In this document: in pieces, positions 8,163-17,048 of the stretch
Position numbering within the stretch: position 1 is the first letter of the stretch
Layout: every line of letters begins with the position of its first letter
Assembly (NCBI RefSeq): GCF_000429305.1
Contig: NZ_KE386883.1
Coordinates: 3,890 to 64,169, forward strand
DNA from: Desulfovibrio inopinatus DSM 10711
GTDB taxonomy: Bacteria > Desulfobacterota > Desulfovibrionia > Desulfovibrionales > Desulfovibrionaceae
Direction: 5' to 3'
Length of the DNA stretch: 60,280 nucleotides
Position numbers and translations under genes: made by a program
Notes under the pieces: model-generated
Database searches by the model: none
Seen by the model: the letters and a program-made list of their open reading frames with translations, nothing else
What the model was told of the DNA's origin: nothing

Positions 8163-8650
8163 AGCGTTCATATAAAAATATGTGGCTATGCCATTTGCTC
8201 CGAAATTCCCACCGACTTTACTTTGGAGCAGGCCATAAGCAAGCGATCAAATACTTGGTCACGCCACCAGCGCCGATTGAACCGGTAACAGTTTCATTCA
8301 GGTATTTTGGAAAGTGCTTCTTTTGCACATTGTGATATGTTCCGGGAACAAACGTTTTTGCATTGGAAACAACGATGTTGATCCATTTTAAAAAGGAAAA
8401 ATTGGTTCTTCATTTACGAGATATTAAGGCCAGAAATATCACGTTTATCTGATATCATAAGGAAGGTATCTCGAAACCATTTGAGGAGCGGCGTTCTTGT
8501 TTTATGCAGCATAGTCTCTGCTGTGAGTGACGTTTGATATGTACACTTTTTACATTGGAATACTGTCCGCATTTCGGGCATTCAAACCCATGAAGTCAAC
8601 GAAATGAATACAACCTTTGCTCACAGGCAGCCTCGTTTGGATATCTTTTT
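8163..8650 (-). pseudogene. IS1595-family transposase relic, internally deleted and frameshifted (copy 2)
   Basis: Read on the minus strand, the right part encodes FECPKCGQYSN in one frame, then QCKKCTYQTSLTAETMLHKT and RTPLLKWFRDTFLM in another. That is the zinc-ribbon N-terminus of IS1595/ISXO2-like transposases. The left part encodes KWINIVVSNAKTFVPGTYH and, after a shift, YRFNRRWWRDQVFDRLL, the C-terminus of the same family. The DDE catalytic middle is missing. It parallels copy 1 at 6077-6325. Confidence 0.75.
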
Positions 8651-8959
8651 TGAAAACCAAAGAAACGTATGTTTTCATACTGTTTGGGTATAGCAGGTCT
8701 CCACTTCGAGGATTATTCAAGAAAGAATCACTCTTCGGACCTCAAATCTCCACATGAAAATAATACAATAAATTAATATAATTATTATTTATTTAGACAG
8801 ATAGTGGTCTCTTTCATGGAGAGAGTCATAGAAAAAGATTACTTCCACCTCCAACCTGGAACAAAGATTGCTGAAACACACAACAGAAAGTATTTTTTGG
8901 TTAAGCCGTCAATATATTGACCCGATACGAAAACAGACCCAAATACCTGGAATGACATC
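8651..8959. other. Upstream region of the large glycan operon
   Basis: No gene is visible. The region is AT-rich at 8755-8805 and holds a perfect 14-bp palindrome (8908-8921) shortly before the first gene. The promoter of the plus-strand run should lie here, but no clear -35/-10 pair could be chosen. Confidence 0.4.
8908..8921. promoter_or_regulatory. Perfect palindrome GTCAATATATTGAC, candidate operator
   Basis: A 14-bp perfect palindrome lies 38 bases before the TTG start of the first gene of the plus-strand operon. Its position and symmetry suit a repressor or activator dimer. The protein that might bind it is unknown. Confidence 0.35.
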
Positions 8960-10480
8960 TTGAGCGCACATAAAATACTCTCTCTGGAATGCTTGAAAAA
9001 AGAGCTCTCAACAGCAAGAGAGGCGAATACAATCGTCCATTGCCATGGTGTTTTCGATATATTGCACCCTGGGCACATTCGCCATCTTAAACAGGCCAAA
9101 GAGATGGGAGACCTTCTCGTTGTTACCATCACGCCGGACCATTATGTGAATAAAGGTCCGGATCGCCCAGTATTTAATGCTGAATATCGTGCAGAGGTTC
9201 TTGCTGCTCTTGGCATGGTCGACTATGTTTCGGTCAATAAATGGCCTACAGCCGTTGAGCTTATACAATATCTACAGCCCCATTTTTATGTAAAAGGGGA
9301 TGAATACAGCGTTGCGGAAAAGGATATTACAGGGAAGATTGTCGATGAAGAAGAAGCGGTCAAATCCGTCGGTGGAGAACTCAAATTTACCTATGATGTC
9401 GTCTTCAGCTCATCCAACCTTGCAAACCGTTGTTTTCCACAACTCTCTGAAAATGGAAAAAAATTTATAGCAGACTTCACCTCAAAGCACTCCAAGGAAG
9501 AGATTTTGAATGATTTGAAATCTCTTCAAGATCTCAAGGTGCTGGTCATTGGTGAAACCATCATTGACGAATACAATTTTTGCGACACGTTGGGGAAGTC
9601 CGGCAAAGAACCTATCATCGCCTCCAAACTCCTCTGGACGGAAAAATATATTGGCGGAATCCTCGCTATTGCCAACCACGTGGGGTCGTTTACGGACAAT
9701 GTTGAGCTTGTCACCCAGCTCGGCGAGGTCGACTCCCAGATCGAGTTCATCAACGAAAAATTACGAACCAATATCACGCAACACTTTTTGCCTATCCGTC
9801 AAGCTCCCACCATTGTCAAAAGTCGTTTCGTAGAGCGATATCCTTTTCAAAAGCTTTTCGAGGTCTATACCATCAGTAATTGCGATCCGACTCCCGAAGA
9901 CGCGAAGGATCTCTATGAAAAGATGGAAGAATTGGTCCCTCAAGCAGATTTGGTCATTGTTGCCGATTATGGACACGGCATGCTGCTGCCGGAACATAGA
10001 AATCTTCTCTCGGAAAAAGCAAAGTTCCTCGCCATGAACACCCAGCAAAATGCTGGAAACCAAGGTTTTCACGTTTTTTCAGCTTACTCGAGGGCAGACT
10101 TCATATCCATTTCAGAAAATGAATTGAGATTGGAGGCGCGTTGCCGTTCACGAAGAATTGAAGATCTCATTAAAGAGGCCTCCGAGAAATGTTCATGCAG
10201 TAAGGTGCTTATCACCCAGGGTGAAAAAGGCTGTATTTGCTATGATCAGGAAACAGGCTTCGTTAAAATTCCGGCATTTACTCAAAAAGTCGTCGACCGC
10301 ATTGGCGCCGGTGACACCGTTTTATCTATAGCCTCCATGTGTGCCGCCAAAGGAATGCCTGCAGATGTCATTGGCTTTCTCGGCAGCGTTGCCGGAGCGC
10401 AGGCAGTTGGAGACATGTGCAACAAGAGCTTTCTGGATAAGGTTGCTTTTGGAAAACACATTACTTCCCTTTTGTCATAA
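8960..10480 (+). CDS. Bifunctional nucleotidyltransferase / PfkB sugar kinase (heptose type, reversed order)
   Basis: A 506-residue two-domain enzyme. Residues about 20-150 are a cytidylyltransferase-like domain with GVFDILHPGHIRHL (HxGH at 36-39) and VKGDEYSV. Residues about 180-500 are a PfkB-family kinase with GGILAIANH and the GAGDT anion hole (Asp about 452). HldE carries the same two activities for ADP-heptose synthesis, but with the kinase first. The next gene is a GmhA-like isomerase, so a heptose 7-phosphate substrate is likely; the nucleotide (ADP or other) is not evident. The start is a TTG; no in-frame ATG comes before the HxGH motif. It opens the long plus-strand operon. Confidence 0.8.
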   Translation: MSAHKILSLECLKKELSTAREANTIVHCHGVFDILHPGHIRHLKQAKEMGDLLVVTITPDHYVNKGPDRPVFNAEYRAEVLAALGMVDYVSVNKWPTAVELIQYLQPHFYVKGDEYSVAEKDITGKIVDEEEAVKSVGGELKFTYDVVFSSSNLANRCFPQLSENGKKFIADFTSKHSKEEILNDLKSLQDLKVLVIGETIIDEYNFCDTLGKSGKEPIIASKLLWTEKYIGGILAIANHVGSFTDNVELVTQLGEVDSQIEFINEKLRTNITQHFLPIRQAPTIVKSRFVERYPFQKLFEVYTISNCDPTPEDAKDLYEKMEELVPQADLVIVADYGHGMLLPEHRNLLSEKAKFLAMNTQQNAGNQGFHVFSAYSRADFISISENELRLEARCRSRRIEDLIKEASEKCSCSKVLITQGEKGCICYDQETGFVKIPAFTQKVVDRIGAGDTVLSIASMCAAKGMPADVIGFLGSVAGAQAVGDMCNKSFLDKVAFGKHITSLLS

Positions 10481-10490
10481 GGAAGACATT

Positions 10491-11078
10491 ATGTCCTCAC
10501 TCATGCGAGCACAACACTATTTTTCCGAATTGGGAAGGCTTCTTGCTGCCACCGAAGTAACCAATAGTAGCGGAGAATCTCTTGATTTTCAGGAAGCTAC
10601 AGATCGAGCAGCCCAATTTATTCATTCTTTACGTCAAAGAAGTGGTGTTGTTGCTATAATTGGCAATGGAGGGAGTTCAGCCATTGCTTCACATATGCAA
10701 AACGATTTGGTGGCAGCGTCCTTACGGGCCGTTTGCATGCATGATCCTGCTATTTTATCCGCGACAGCCAATGATTTTGGTTACGAGCGGAGCTTTGAGC
10801 GTCCTATGAATCATTGGGTTCAAAAAGGCGATGTGCTCATAGCCATCAGCAGCTCCGGACAATCACACAATATTCTCAACGCTGTTCAAAAGGCATCACA
10901 GAATAATGGGTATATTATTACTATGTCCGGCTTTAAAAAGGACAATCCCTTGCGTCAGCTCGGTGATTTGAATTTCTATGTTCCGGATGCAGTATACGGC
11001 ACGGTGGAGTCAGTCCATGGATGCATTGGCCACTACCTCACTGACCTTATTCAGCAAATAGCGCAAATGGAGGTATAG
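10491..11078 (+). CDS. SIS-domain phosphoheptose isomerase-like protein
   Basis: A 195-residue protein with one SIS domain: IIGNGGSSAIASHMQNDL near 60-77 and ISSSGQSHNILNAV near 120. This is the GmhA pattern; GmhA converts sedoheptulose 7-phosphate to heptose 7-phosphate in the cytoplasm. The conserved Gly-Asn-Gly-Gly-Ser and Ser-Ser-Gly-x-Ser phosphate-binding loops are intact, and a late ESVHG may supply catalytic Glu/His. ATG 10491 follows TAAGGAAGACATT, a good ribosome-binding site just after the upstream stop. Its pairing with the kinase/nucleotidyltransferase supports a dedicated heptose supply. Confidence 0.85.
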   Translation: MSSLMRAQHYFSELGRLLAATEVTNSSGESLDFQEATDRAAQFIHSLRQRSGVVAIIGNGGSSAIASHMQNDLVAASLRAVCMHDPAILSATANDFGYERSFERPMNHWVQKGDVLIAISSSGQSHNILNAVQKASQNNGYIITMSGFKKDNPLRQLGDLNFYVPDAVYGTVESVHGCIGHYLTDLIQQIAQMEV

Positions 11079-11079
11079 T

Positions 11080-11196
11080 ATGGTATTCTGGATTGTAGTC
11101 GCTCTCGTGCTGATATGCGTTGTCGCATGTGGCATACTCAGAATTCGGCACAACAAAAAAAAGAAAACATTTCAAGATATTTATCCACTCTTCTAA
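11080..11196 (+). CDS. 38-residue single-pass membrane peptide
   Basis: The ATG at 11080 lies one base after the isomerase stop, behind GGAGG. The product begins MVFWIVVALVLICVVACG, a strong transmembrane helix of about 18 residues, followed by a basic stretch (RIRHNKKKKT) and a short tail ending YPLF. By the positive-inside rule the C-terminus should face the cytoplasm. The next gene, also membrane-anchored, starts four bases after its stop, so the two may work together. Too short for family assignment. Confidence 0.6.
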   Translation: MVFWIVVALVLICVVACGILRIRHNKKKKTFQDIYPLF

Positions 11197-11199
11197 ATC

Positions 11200-12447
11200 A
11201 TGTTCGATCAGATCTACACCACTGCCGCTCACATTCTGTTTGGAGTGTTCATCGGCTTTATCCTCCTCAATGTTCTTGCATGGGCTCTGATCCAAATCAT
11301 CCCCAAAAAGCGGCTTGTTCTGAGCCGTGACCGTATACGCTGGGCTCCACCCAAAATTCTGTCTCTCTACGAAACCGGTGATAACTATACGTGGTTCGGT
11401 TTGAAAAGTGAGGAGGAGTTCCAAGCCTACTGGCAGGAATCGTTCCCAAGCGCCATTAATATCGCCTATGAAGCGTTTTCTGAATTTCAACATCATGAAC
11501 GGACAGGGAAATATTGGAATGTCTCACCACATGGCTTTCGTCATGGCTTAGACCAAGGCCCCTGGCCGCCTCATCCTGATAACTACAACATTTTTTTCTT
11601 TGGAGGCTCAACCGCCTACCATATAGGTCCAGACTGGACGAGTATCGCCTCCCAGCTCCAAAAAAATCTTGGCACATTGGCCGACAAACCGGTCAAGGTC
11701 TACAATTTTGGACGTTGTGCGTTTTTTTCCACTCAAGAAAAAGTACTTTTTCTTCAATTGCTTTCCAATGGGTACACCCCAGACCTTGCTCTTTTTCTTG
11801 ATGGTCTCAATGATTCGATCAAGGTAGACCTCGAAACTGCTACTTCGACGTTGTACAAAGAACTTCTTCGTGAGCGTTCGAGTCAACAAAAAGAACTTTC
11901 CGAATTCCAGCTCCAATCCAAAACGCGCTGGATTCGTCTGAAGTTATTTCTTCTTTCCCTCCCTGTAACGCGATTACTTGAAAAAGGGATGGATTTGTTG
12001 TCTCCAGCAGAGGTTGATGATGCGGTACACCATAGACAAAAGTACACAGCATATTCATCAACAGACATAGATAAAATAGTACATCGTATATTAACAAACT
12101 ATCAGCAGATTGTCCTTTTGGCAGATCACTATGGAGTGACTCCCTTCTTTGTTGTTCAGCCTGTCCCCGCTTACAAGTATGATCTTCGTTACCACCAAGG
12201 CATGGTGTATGGTCTGGGACTCAATGAAGCCGTTAAAGACGTCTATCCACAGCTTCTGCCTGCATTGAAAAACAGTTCGTTTGCAAAAAACACCATCGAC
12301 CTTTCAGCAATACAAGAAGGTTCAACGAAAAACCATTATATAGATGAAGCGCACTATACGGCACCATTTGCCAATGAAATAGCACTTCAAATTGCTGAAA
12401 ATATCAAACAACATCCACTCTTACAAAGAGAGAACCAAAGGAAATAG
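11200..12447 (+). CDS. Membrane-anchored SGNH/GDSL-like hydrolase or acyltransferase
   Basis: A 415-residue protein with an N-terminal membrane helix (about 9-31) and a basic stop (PKKR). The catalytic-type domain has IFFFGGSTAY (block I, Ser nucleophile in Gly-Gly-Ser), a DGLNDS segment with the Asn of block III, and near the end IDEAHYT, giving the Asp-x-x-His of block V. Proteins of this kind in exopolysaccharide and alginate loci add or remove acetyl groups outside the cytoplasmic membrane. The domain should therefore be periplasmic, and a glycan O-acetyl role is likely. It closely follows the small membrane peptide. Confidence 0.7.
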   Translation: MFDQIYTTAAHILFGVFIGFILLNVLAWALIQIIPKKRLVLSRDRIRWAPPKILSLYETGDNYTWFGLKSEEEFQAYWQESFPSAINIAYEAFSEFQHHERTGKYWNVSPHGFRHGLDQGPWPPHPDNYNIFFFGGSTAYHIGPDWTSIASQLQKNLGTLADKPVKVYNFGRCAFFSTQEKVLFLQLLSNGYTPDLALFLDGLNDSIKVDLETATSTLYKELLRERSSQQKELSEFQLQSKTRWIRLKLFLLSLPVTRLLEKGMDLLSPAEVDDAVHHRQKYTAYSSTDIDKIVHRILTNYQQIVLLADHYGVTPFFVVQPVPAYKYDLRYHQGMVYGLGLNEAVKDVYPQLLPALKNSSFAKNTIDLSAIQEGSTKNHYIDEAHYTAPFANEIALQIAENIKQHPLLQRENQRK

Positions 12448-12452
12448 CTCCC

Positions 12453-13619
12453 ATGTTGGATATGATAGCATATAGGCAATACGAAACCATAGCCCGTGCT
12501 GCGCTTCCCAATTGGCAGATTGCCCAACGTCATAACCTGGACCATTTTGAAAAGACGGGTTTTCCTGTTCGTCTGACAACGCTGGCGGAAACACGCCAAT
12601 TGTTCGATACCATGCAGGAGCATGGTTTCGCCAAATACCAGGAGGACTTTGGGGGCTTGAGCGAAGCGGATTTTACGACGTTAGTAGAAACGTGTGCCGC
12701 TTTGATCAATTTCCAACTCGTCCACTATCCTGAGCAGACTCCGCTTGTTCCTGTAGATACAGCGCTGGCAGCTTTGTGTTCTTGGAAGTACATAACAGGT
12801 CTGCAACCGAATCTTCGTTCGGTCTTGGAAATCGGCCCCGGCTGCGGCTTTCTTTCTCTTTTCGCCTCCCGTTTCCAACAGCTCGACAACTATTCCACGG
12901 TCGAATGCTGCGAAAGTTTTTACCTGCTTCAACACTACATCAATATTTTTGCCTTTGGCCAAGAATTCAGCCAAATGGCTTTTCCTCCCCGCACAGCCAA
13001 TTATTACATACGTCCTGATGATGATCTTGTTGATTCCTTCACTTTAGCCGAAGGATTGCGCCCCAGGCGTCGAGCTTTTCAATATCCATGGTGGCGACTG
13101 CGCACTCTGCGGCAAACCGAAGAAAAATTCGACGTCATTGTCTCGAACTCGAATCTTCTTGAGTTCAATGCCGAGGCTTTGCAAGACTATCTGGAACTTT
13201 TCAAAGAAAAAGTGGCTGATAACGGCATCATCTTTGTTCAAGGATTCGGTTTCGAAACGCCTGAAAAGAATAAAGGCTATCTTTTCAAGCGACTCTATGA
13301 ACGGGGAATTGCACCCATGTTCGTGACCCTCGGCTCCTTGTCCAAAGACAGGACGTTTTGGGCCGGAACAACACAAGGGGATTGCTCCTTCATTACAGAA
13401 GGTGATGTCAGAACGTTCGGCAGTGATTTCGCGGTACTGATTACCGAACGTCACGAGAGATTTGCAGAGTGCTATGATATGGCACACTACAAAAATGCAT
13501 TCAGTGTGGATGACCCTCGCCTCGGTTGTTTTTTCAGTCCACCGCCTGCGGATGCAAAGCAATATTCCAAGAAGGATATCGTTAAAGCCGCTTGCGAACT
13601 GGTTATGCAACAAGGCTAA
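12453..13619 (+). CDS. SAM-dependent methyltransferase (paralogue 1 of a tandem pair)
   Basis: A 388-residue putative sugar methyltransferase. SAM motif I is VLEIGPGCGF (about 124-133) and a post-motif strand VIVSNSNLLEFN follows near 225. The N-terminal 110 residues (ALPNWQIAQRHNLDHFEKTG onward) match the middle of the next gene almost motif for motif. This copy lacks the N-terminal Rossmann module that the next gene has. The start at 12453 has GGA eleven bases upstream. A role in O-methylating the glycan is inferred from the locus. Confidence 0.7.
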   Translation: MLDMIAYRQYETIARAALPNWQIAQRHNLDHFEKTGFPVRLTTLAETRQLFDTMQEHGFAKYQEDFGGLSEADFTTLVETCAALINFQLVHYPEQTPLVPVDTALAALCSWKYITGLQPNLRSVLEIGPGCGFLSLFASRFQQLDNYSTVECCESFYLLQHYINIFAFGQEFSQMAFPPRTANYYIRPDDDLVDSFTLAEGLRPRRRAFQYPWWRLRTLRQTEEKFDVIVSNSNLLEFNAEALQDYLELFKEKVADNGIIFVQGFGFETPEKNKGYLFKRLYERGIAPMFVTLGSLSKDRTFWAGTTQGDCSFITEGDVRTFGSDFAVLITERHERFAECYDMAHYKNAFSVDDPRLGCFFSPPPADAKQYSKKDIVKAACELVMQQG

Positions 13620-13630
13620 AGGAAAACAGG

Positions 13631-15163
13631 ATGCATTTTATCCATTCTCCCGGCCAATTACCCGATGGGCGCCGGATATGCATTTACGGCATGGGCACAC
13701 GCGGAGCGGAACTCTTTCAAGCAATATCCGAAACAACGGATTTAGACGTGCTGTGTTTTGTCGATTCGTTCACATCAAGTGAATATCTCGGCAAGCCAGT
13801 GCATAAACTGGATACATTTGCTCGATTGTACGAGCCTCAGAAAGACTATGTCGTTATTGCTTCGGCCTTTTATGCGGAAATTTCCATAGGCCTCGTTCAG
13901 GCTGGAATTCATGAGTGGAGTGTTTACGAAGAACTTCCTGACATGGGGGAAGCACGCAACAGCGCAGGCTCCATGTTCCAACGATGTTCCAATCCTTTAG
14001 GATATCGTGACCACGAAACCATGGCTAAAAAGAGTCTGCCGAATTGGCGCATTGCACAACGACATAACCTGGATCACTTCGAGAGATTCGGCTTTCCGGT
14101 ACGTATTTCCACGTTTCAGGAAACGCGCCCGCTTCTGAACACCATGCAAGAAGGGCGGTTTGAGAAACTTCAAGATGAGTTGGGCGGTTTAGAGCCTGCC
14201 GATGTGACAACGCTGAGAGATGCCTGTATTGAGCTTGTGACATTTCAAAGGCGCCACTATCCTGGCAACAATGTTGTGATTCCCTTGGATACAATGTTGG
14301 CGATGCTCGTCGTCTATAAAAAGCTCACAGCCGTTGCTCCCGGTTTTCGCTCCATACTGGAAGTTGGGCCGGGGTGTGGATACTTGTCTTTTTTTCTCAA
14401 GGGACACCCAGGCCTGCAAAATTATACGTTAACGGAAAGCTGCGAGAGTTTTTATATTTTGCAAGACGCGGTCAATCGCCATGTTTTTGGCGAAGGTTTT
14501 CAGCAAATGATCCACGCTGAACCTGTCGAAGAATGGTTTATCCGTGATGACGATCCGTTGCAGAAGGTCTTTACCATGACGTCCATGGAAGCTGTAAAGA
14601 AAGCCCGACATTATCCTTGGTGGAGACTGGGTGACATTGCGGCCTCTCAAAATAGTTTTGATGTCGTCAACTCCAATGCAAATCTCCTCGAATTCAACCC
14701 TGATGCCTTACGGGACTATTTGAGTCTGTTTCATCGTACAGTAAAGGCTGAAGGTGTCTTTTTTGTCCATTGTTTTGGATGTGAAACTCCGGAAAAAAAT
14801 AGACTGTACCTCTACGAAAATCTTTATCAAGCCGGATTCGCCCCACTTTTCATTTCCCATGGAGCACACATCAAAGCCAGGGAAGCATGGCAGATGCATA
14901 TAGCTGGGCAGTGCGAATGCATTCAGTCTCATGATGCAAGAAAATTTGTTGTTGGCCATGGTGTCTTTGTCAAAGAAGGGCATCCTCTGTTTGCTTCCAA
15001 CTACTCCAAGGATAATTACAAAGATATGTATATAACTGATTTTACAGGTATAGAGACCTTTTTTAAATCGCCATCCGAGAAAAGTAGATTCTATTCCAAA
15101 GAAGAGATCATTTCCACGATTCATGAGCAATTGCATGTTGCCATGCAGGAGAAAAAGGCATGA
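13631..15163 (+). CDS. Rossmann module fused to SAM methyltransferase (paralogue 2)
   Basis: A 510-residue fusion. Residues 13-110 are the small Rossmann-like module that recurs in this locus (IYGMGTRGAELF at 18-29, then VLCFVDSF). From about residue 135 it aligns with the upstream methyltransferase (LPNWRIAQRHNLDHFERFG; SAM motif ILEVGPGCGY). ATG 13631 is chosen because AAAGGAAAACAGG precedes it; an upstream in-frame start would lie inside the previous gene. The pair is a natural experiment: same catalytic part, with and without the module. The module may bind a nucleotide-sugar or another shared ligand. Confidence 0.75.
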   Translation: MHFIHSPGQLPDGRRICIYGMGTRGAELFQAISETTDLDVLCFVDSFTSSEYLGKPVHKLDTFARLYEPQKDYVVIASAFYAEISIGLVQAGIHEWSVYEELPDMGEARNSAGSMFQRCSNPLGYRDHETMAKKSLPNWRIAQRHNLDHFERFGFPVRISTFQETRPLLNTMQEGRFEKLQDELGGLEPADVTTLRDACIELVTFQRRHYPGNNVVIPLDTMLAMLVVYKKLTAVAPGFRSILEVGPGCGYLSFFLKGHPGLQNYTLTESCESFYILQDAVNRHVFGEGFQQMIHAEPVEEWFIRDDDPLQKVFTMTSMEAVKKARHYPWWRLGDIAASQNSFDVVNSNANLLEFNPDALRDYLSLFHRTVKAEGVFFVHCFGCETPEKNRLYLYENLYQAGFAPLFISHGAHIKAREAWQMHIAGQCECIQSHDARKFVVGHGVFVKEGHPLFASNYSKDNYKDMYITDFTGIETFFKSPSEKSRFYSKEEIISTIHEQLHVAMQEKKA

Positions 15164-15981
15164 ACACCGCAAGGAAAGTTTCTCTGGTTGTGCCCACGTA
15201 CAACCAGGCGTCATACCTGGGTGCCTGTCTGGACTCCATTATGTTCCAGGATTACCCCAATATAGAAATTGTTATCGTCAACGATTGCTCCACAGATGCA
15301 ACGCGGGAAGTCATTGAGGACTTCGTGGCTGCTGTTCCCACCGAAATGGTTTCCTATGCTTCGTATTTCAACGAAGACACCGGCAATATTGAACGGACGG
15401 AACACCATCGATATCCTCAGAAAGGCCGTGAAATCGTCGTTATACATAACGAGCAAAATATGGGGTCCACGCGGACATACAATCGTGGTTTTCAAGCGAC
15501 GACCGGCGAATATTGTACATACATCGCTTCTGACGATATGTGCCACCCTCAAATGATCTCAGAACTTGTTGCCCCTCTTGATCGGGACGAAGCCGATTTT
15601 TGCTATTCGGATATGTTCATTTTCAACGATCAAGGACGAATTCTTCGGGAATTCAACGTTCCCGAATATTCTTTTGAAGCGTGTTTTACGAATTGGTATC
15701 TCTGCGGCGTCTCCAAACTCTACCGCCGCACACTCCATGAAGAGTTTGGTTGGTATAATAACGATTACCTTGCCAACGATCATGAATTGTATCTTCGTCT
15801 GGCCCTTGGTGGTGTTCGCTTTAAGCATGTTCCCAAGACATTGTATTCCGTCCGCATCCATGAAAATCGGGAAGTCGGCGTACACAGCTCTTCCAACTGG
15901 ACAAAACTCTTGAATGAATCGCGCTCTCTGGTACAGGCGGCACGCCGAGCGATTGCTGAAGAAAAGATTGGAGGCAAATAA
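15160..15981 (+). CDS. Family 2 glycosyltransferase
   Basis: A 273-residue GT-A enzyme. [20 protein letters not shown] at the start, [11 protein letters not shown] (about 35-45) for nucleotide binding, and IASDDM as the metal-binding DxD-like motif near 125. A later [11 protein letters not shown] matches the ED-type catalytic-base region of GT2 enzymes. There is no membrane segment, so it acts on the cytoplasmic face. Its ATG overlaps the upstream stop (ATGA) and its stop overlaps the next ATG, a tight translational chain. Substrate unknown. Confidence 0.85.
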   Translation: MNTARKVSLVVPTYNQASYLGACLDSIMFQDYPNIEIVIVNDCSTDATREVIEDFVAAVPTEMVSYASYFNEDTGNIERTEHHRYPQKGREIVVIHNEQNMGSTRTYNRGFQATTGEYCTYIASDDMCHPQMISELVAPLDRDEADFCYSDMFIFNDQGRILREFNVPEYSFEACFTNWYLCGVSKLYRRTLHEEFGWYNNDYLANDHELYLRLALGGVRFKHVPKTLYSVRIHENREVGVHSSSNWTKLLNESRSLVQAARRAIAEEKIGGK

Positions 15982-17048
15982 TGGCGGTTTGTCTGGTTAC
16001 AGGAGCAGGAGGCCTCATAGGGAGCTGCACAGCTCGCTTCATGGCCGAGCAAGGATTTGATGTCGTTGGAGTGGACAACGACATGCGTAGTTACTTTTTC
16101 GGTAATGAAAGTTCTACCAAGTGGAATATTACAAGCCTTTCTTCCAGCCTCACACGGTATACCCACTGCGAGAACGATATTCGCGATCAAGCCGCCATGG
16201 AGCGCCTTTTTGTTCACTACGGCAAAAATATACAAGCGATTGTCCATGCCGCTGCACAACCCTCTCACGATTGGGCAGCCCGAGAGCCGTTGACGGACTT
16301 TTCCATCAATGCTTCCGCCACGGTCTTGCTGCTGGAACTCACGCGCAAGCATTGCCCAGAGGCACCTTTTATCTTTACCTCGACCAATAAAGTATACGGG
16401 GATACACCGAATAGCCTTCCTCTGAGAGAGACCGATACCCGTTTTACTGTAGAGCCGTCACATCCCTACTCTCAGCACGGGATAGATGAGTCCATGTCCA
16501 TTGACGTGAGCACGCACAGCGTCTTTGGCGCGTCAAAAGTCGCGGCTGATGTCATGGTTCAAGAGTATGGGCGCTATTTTGATATGAATACGGTGTGCTT
16601 TCGAGGGGGGTGCCTTACCGGAGCCGACCATTCCGGAGCGCAACTGCACGGCTTTTTGTCGTATCTCATCAAGTGCGGCGTCAACAGAACCCCGTATACG
16701 GTGTTTGGCTACAAGGGCAAACAGGTACGCGATAACATTCACGCCCAGGATCTGATTACCATGTTCTGGGAGTACATCCAAAATCCCCGTCCGGGAGAAG
16801 TCTACAATGCTGGCGGCGGCGTGCATTCCAATTGCTCTGTATTGGAGGCGATCACGCTGTTCGAGGAAGTGATGGGAATCCCCTTCAACTTTTCCTACCA
16901 AGACCAAAACAGAGTTGGAGATCACCTCTGGTGGATCAGCGATGTCAGGAAATTCCGTCAGCACTATCCAAACTGGAGCTATACCTATGACCTGCGCGCC
17001 ATTTTTACGGAGATGGCAACCATCATCAAGGAACGAGGGAAAAATTGA
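15981..17048 (+). CDS. Extended SDR nucleotide-sugar epimerase (CDP-paratose 2-epimerase-like)
   Basis: A 355-residue enzyme with GAGGLIG (about 8-14), a DNDMR Asp for NAD ribose binding, STNKVYG and a catalytic-helix region [12 protein letters not shown]. The expected Tyr of Tyr-x-x-x-Lys is Phe here (F-G-A-S-K). I recall the HSxFGxSK form as common to this CDP-tyvelose/paratose epimerase-like branch, so it is probably not a broken copy. A conserved FRGGCLTG follows. It likely epimerises or oxidises a nucleotide-sugar of the locus. Confidence 0.75.
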   Translation: MAVCLVTGAGGLIGSCTARFMAEQGFDVVGVDNDMRSYFFGNESSTKWNITSLSSSLTRYTHCENDIRDQAAMERLFVHYGKNIQAIVHAAAQPSHDWAAREPLTDFSINASATVLLLELTRKHCPEAPFIFTSTNKVYGDTPNSLPLRETDTRFTVEPSHPYSQHGIDESMSIDVSTHSVFGASKVAADVMVQEYGRYFDMNTVCFRGGCLTGADHSGAQLHGFLSYLIKCGVNRTPYTVFGYKGKQVRDNIHAQDLITMFWEYIQNPRPGEVYNAGGGVHSNCSVLEAITLFEEVMGIPFNFSYQDQNRVGDHLWWISDVRKFRQHYPNWSYTYDLRAIFTEMATIIKERGKN

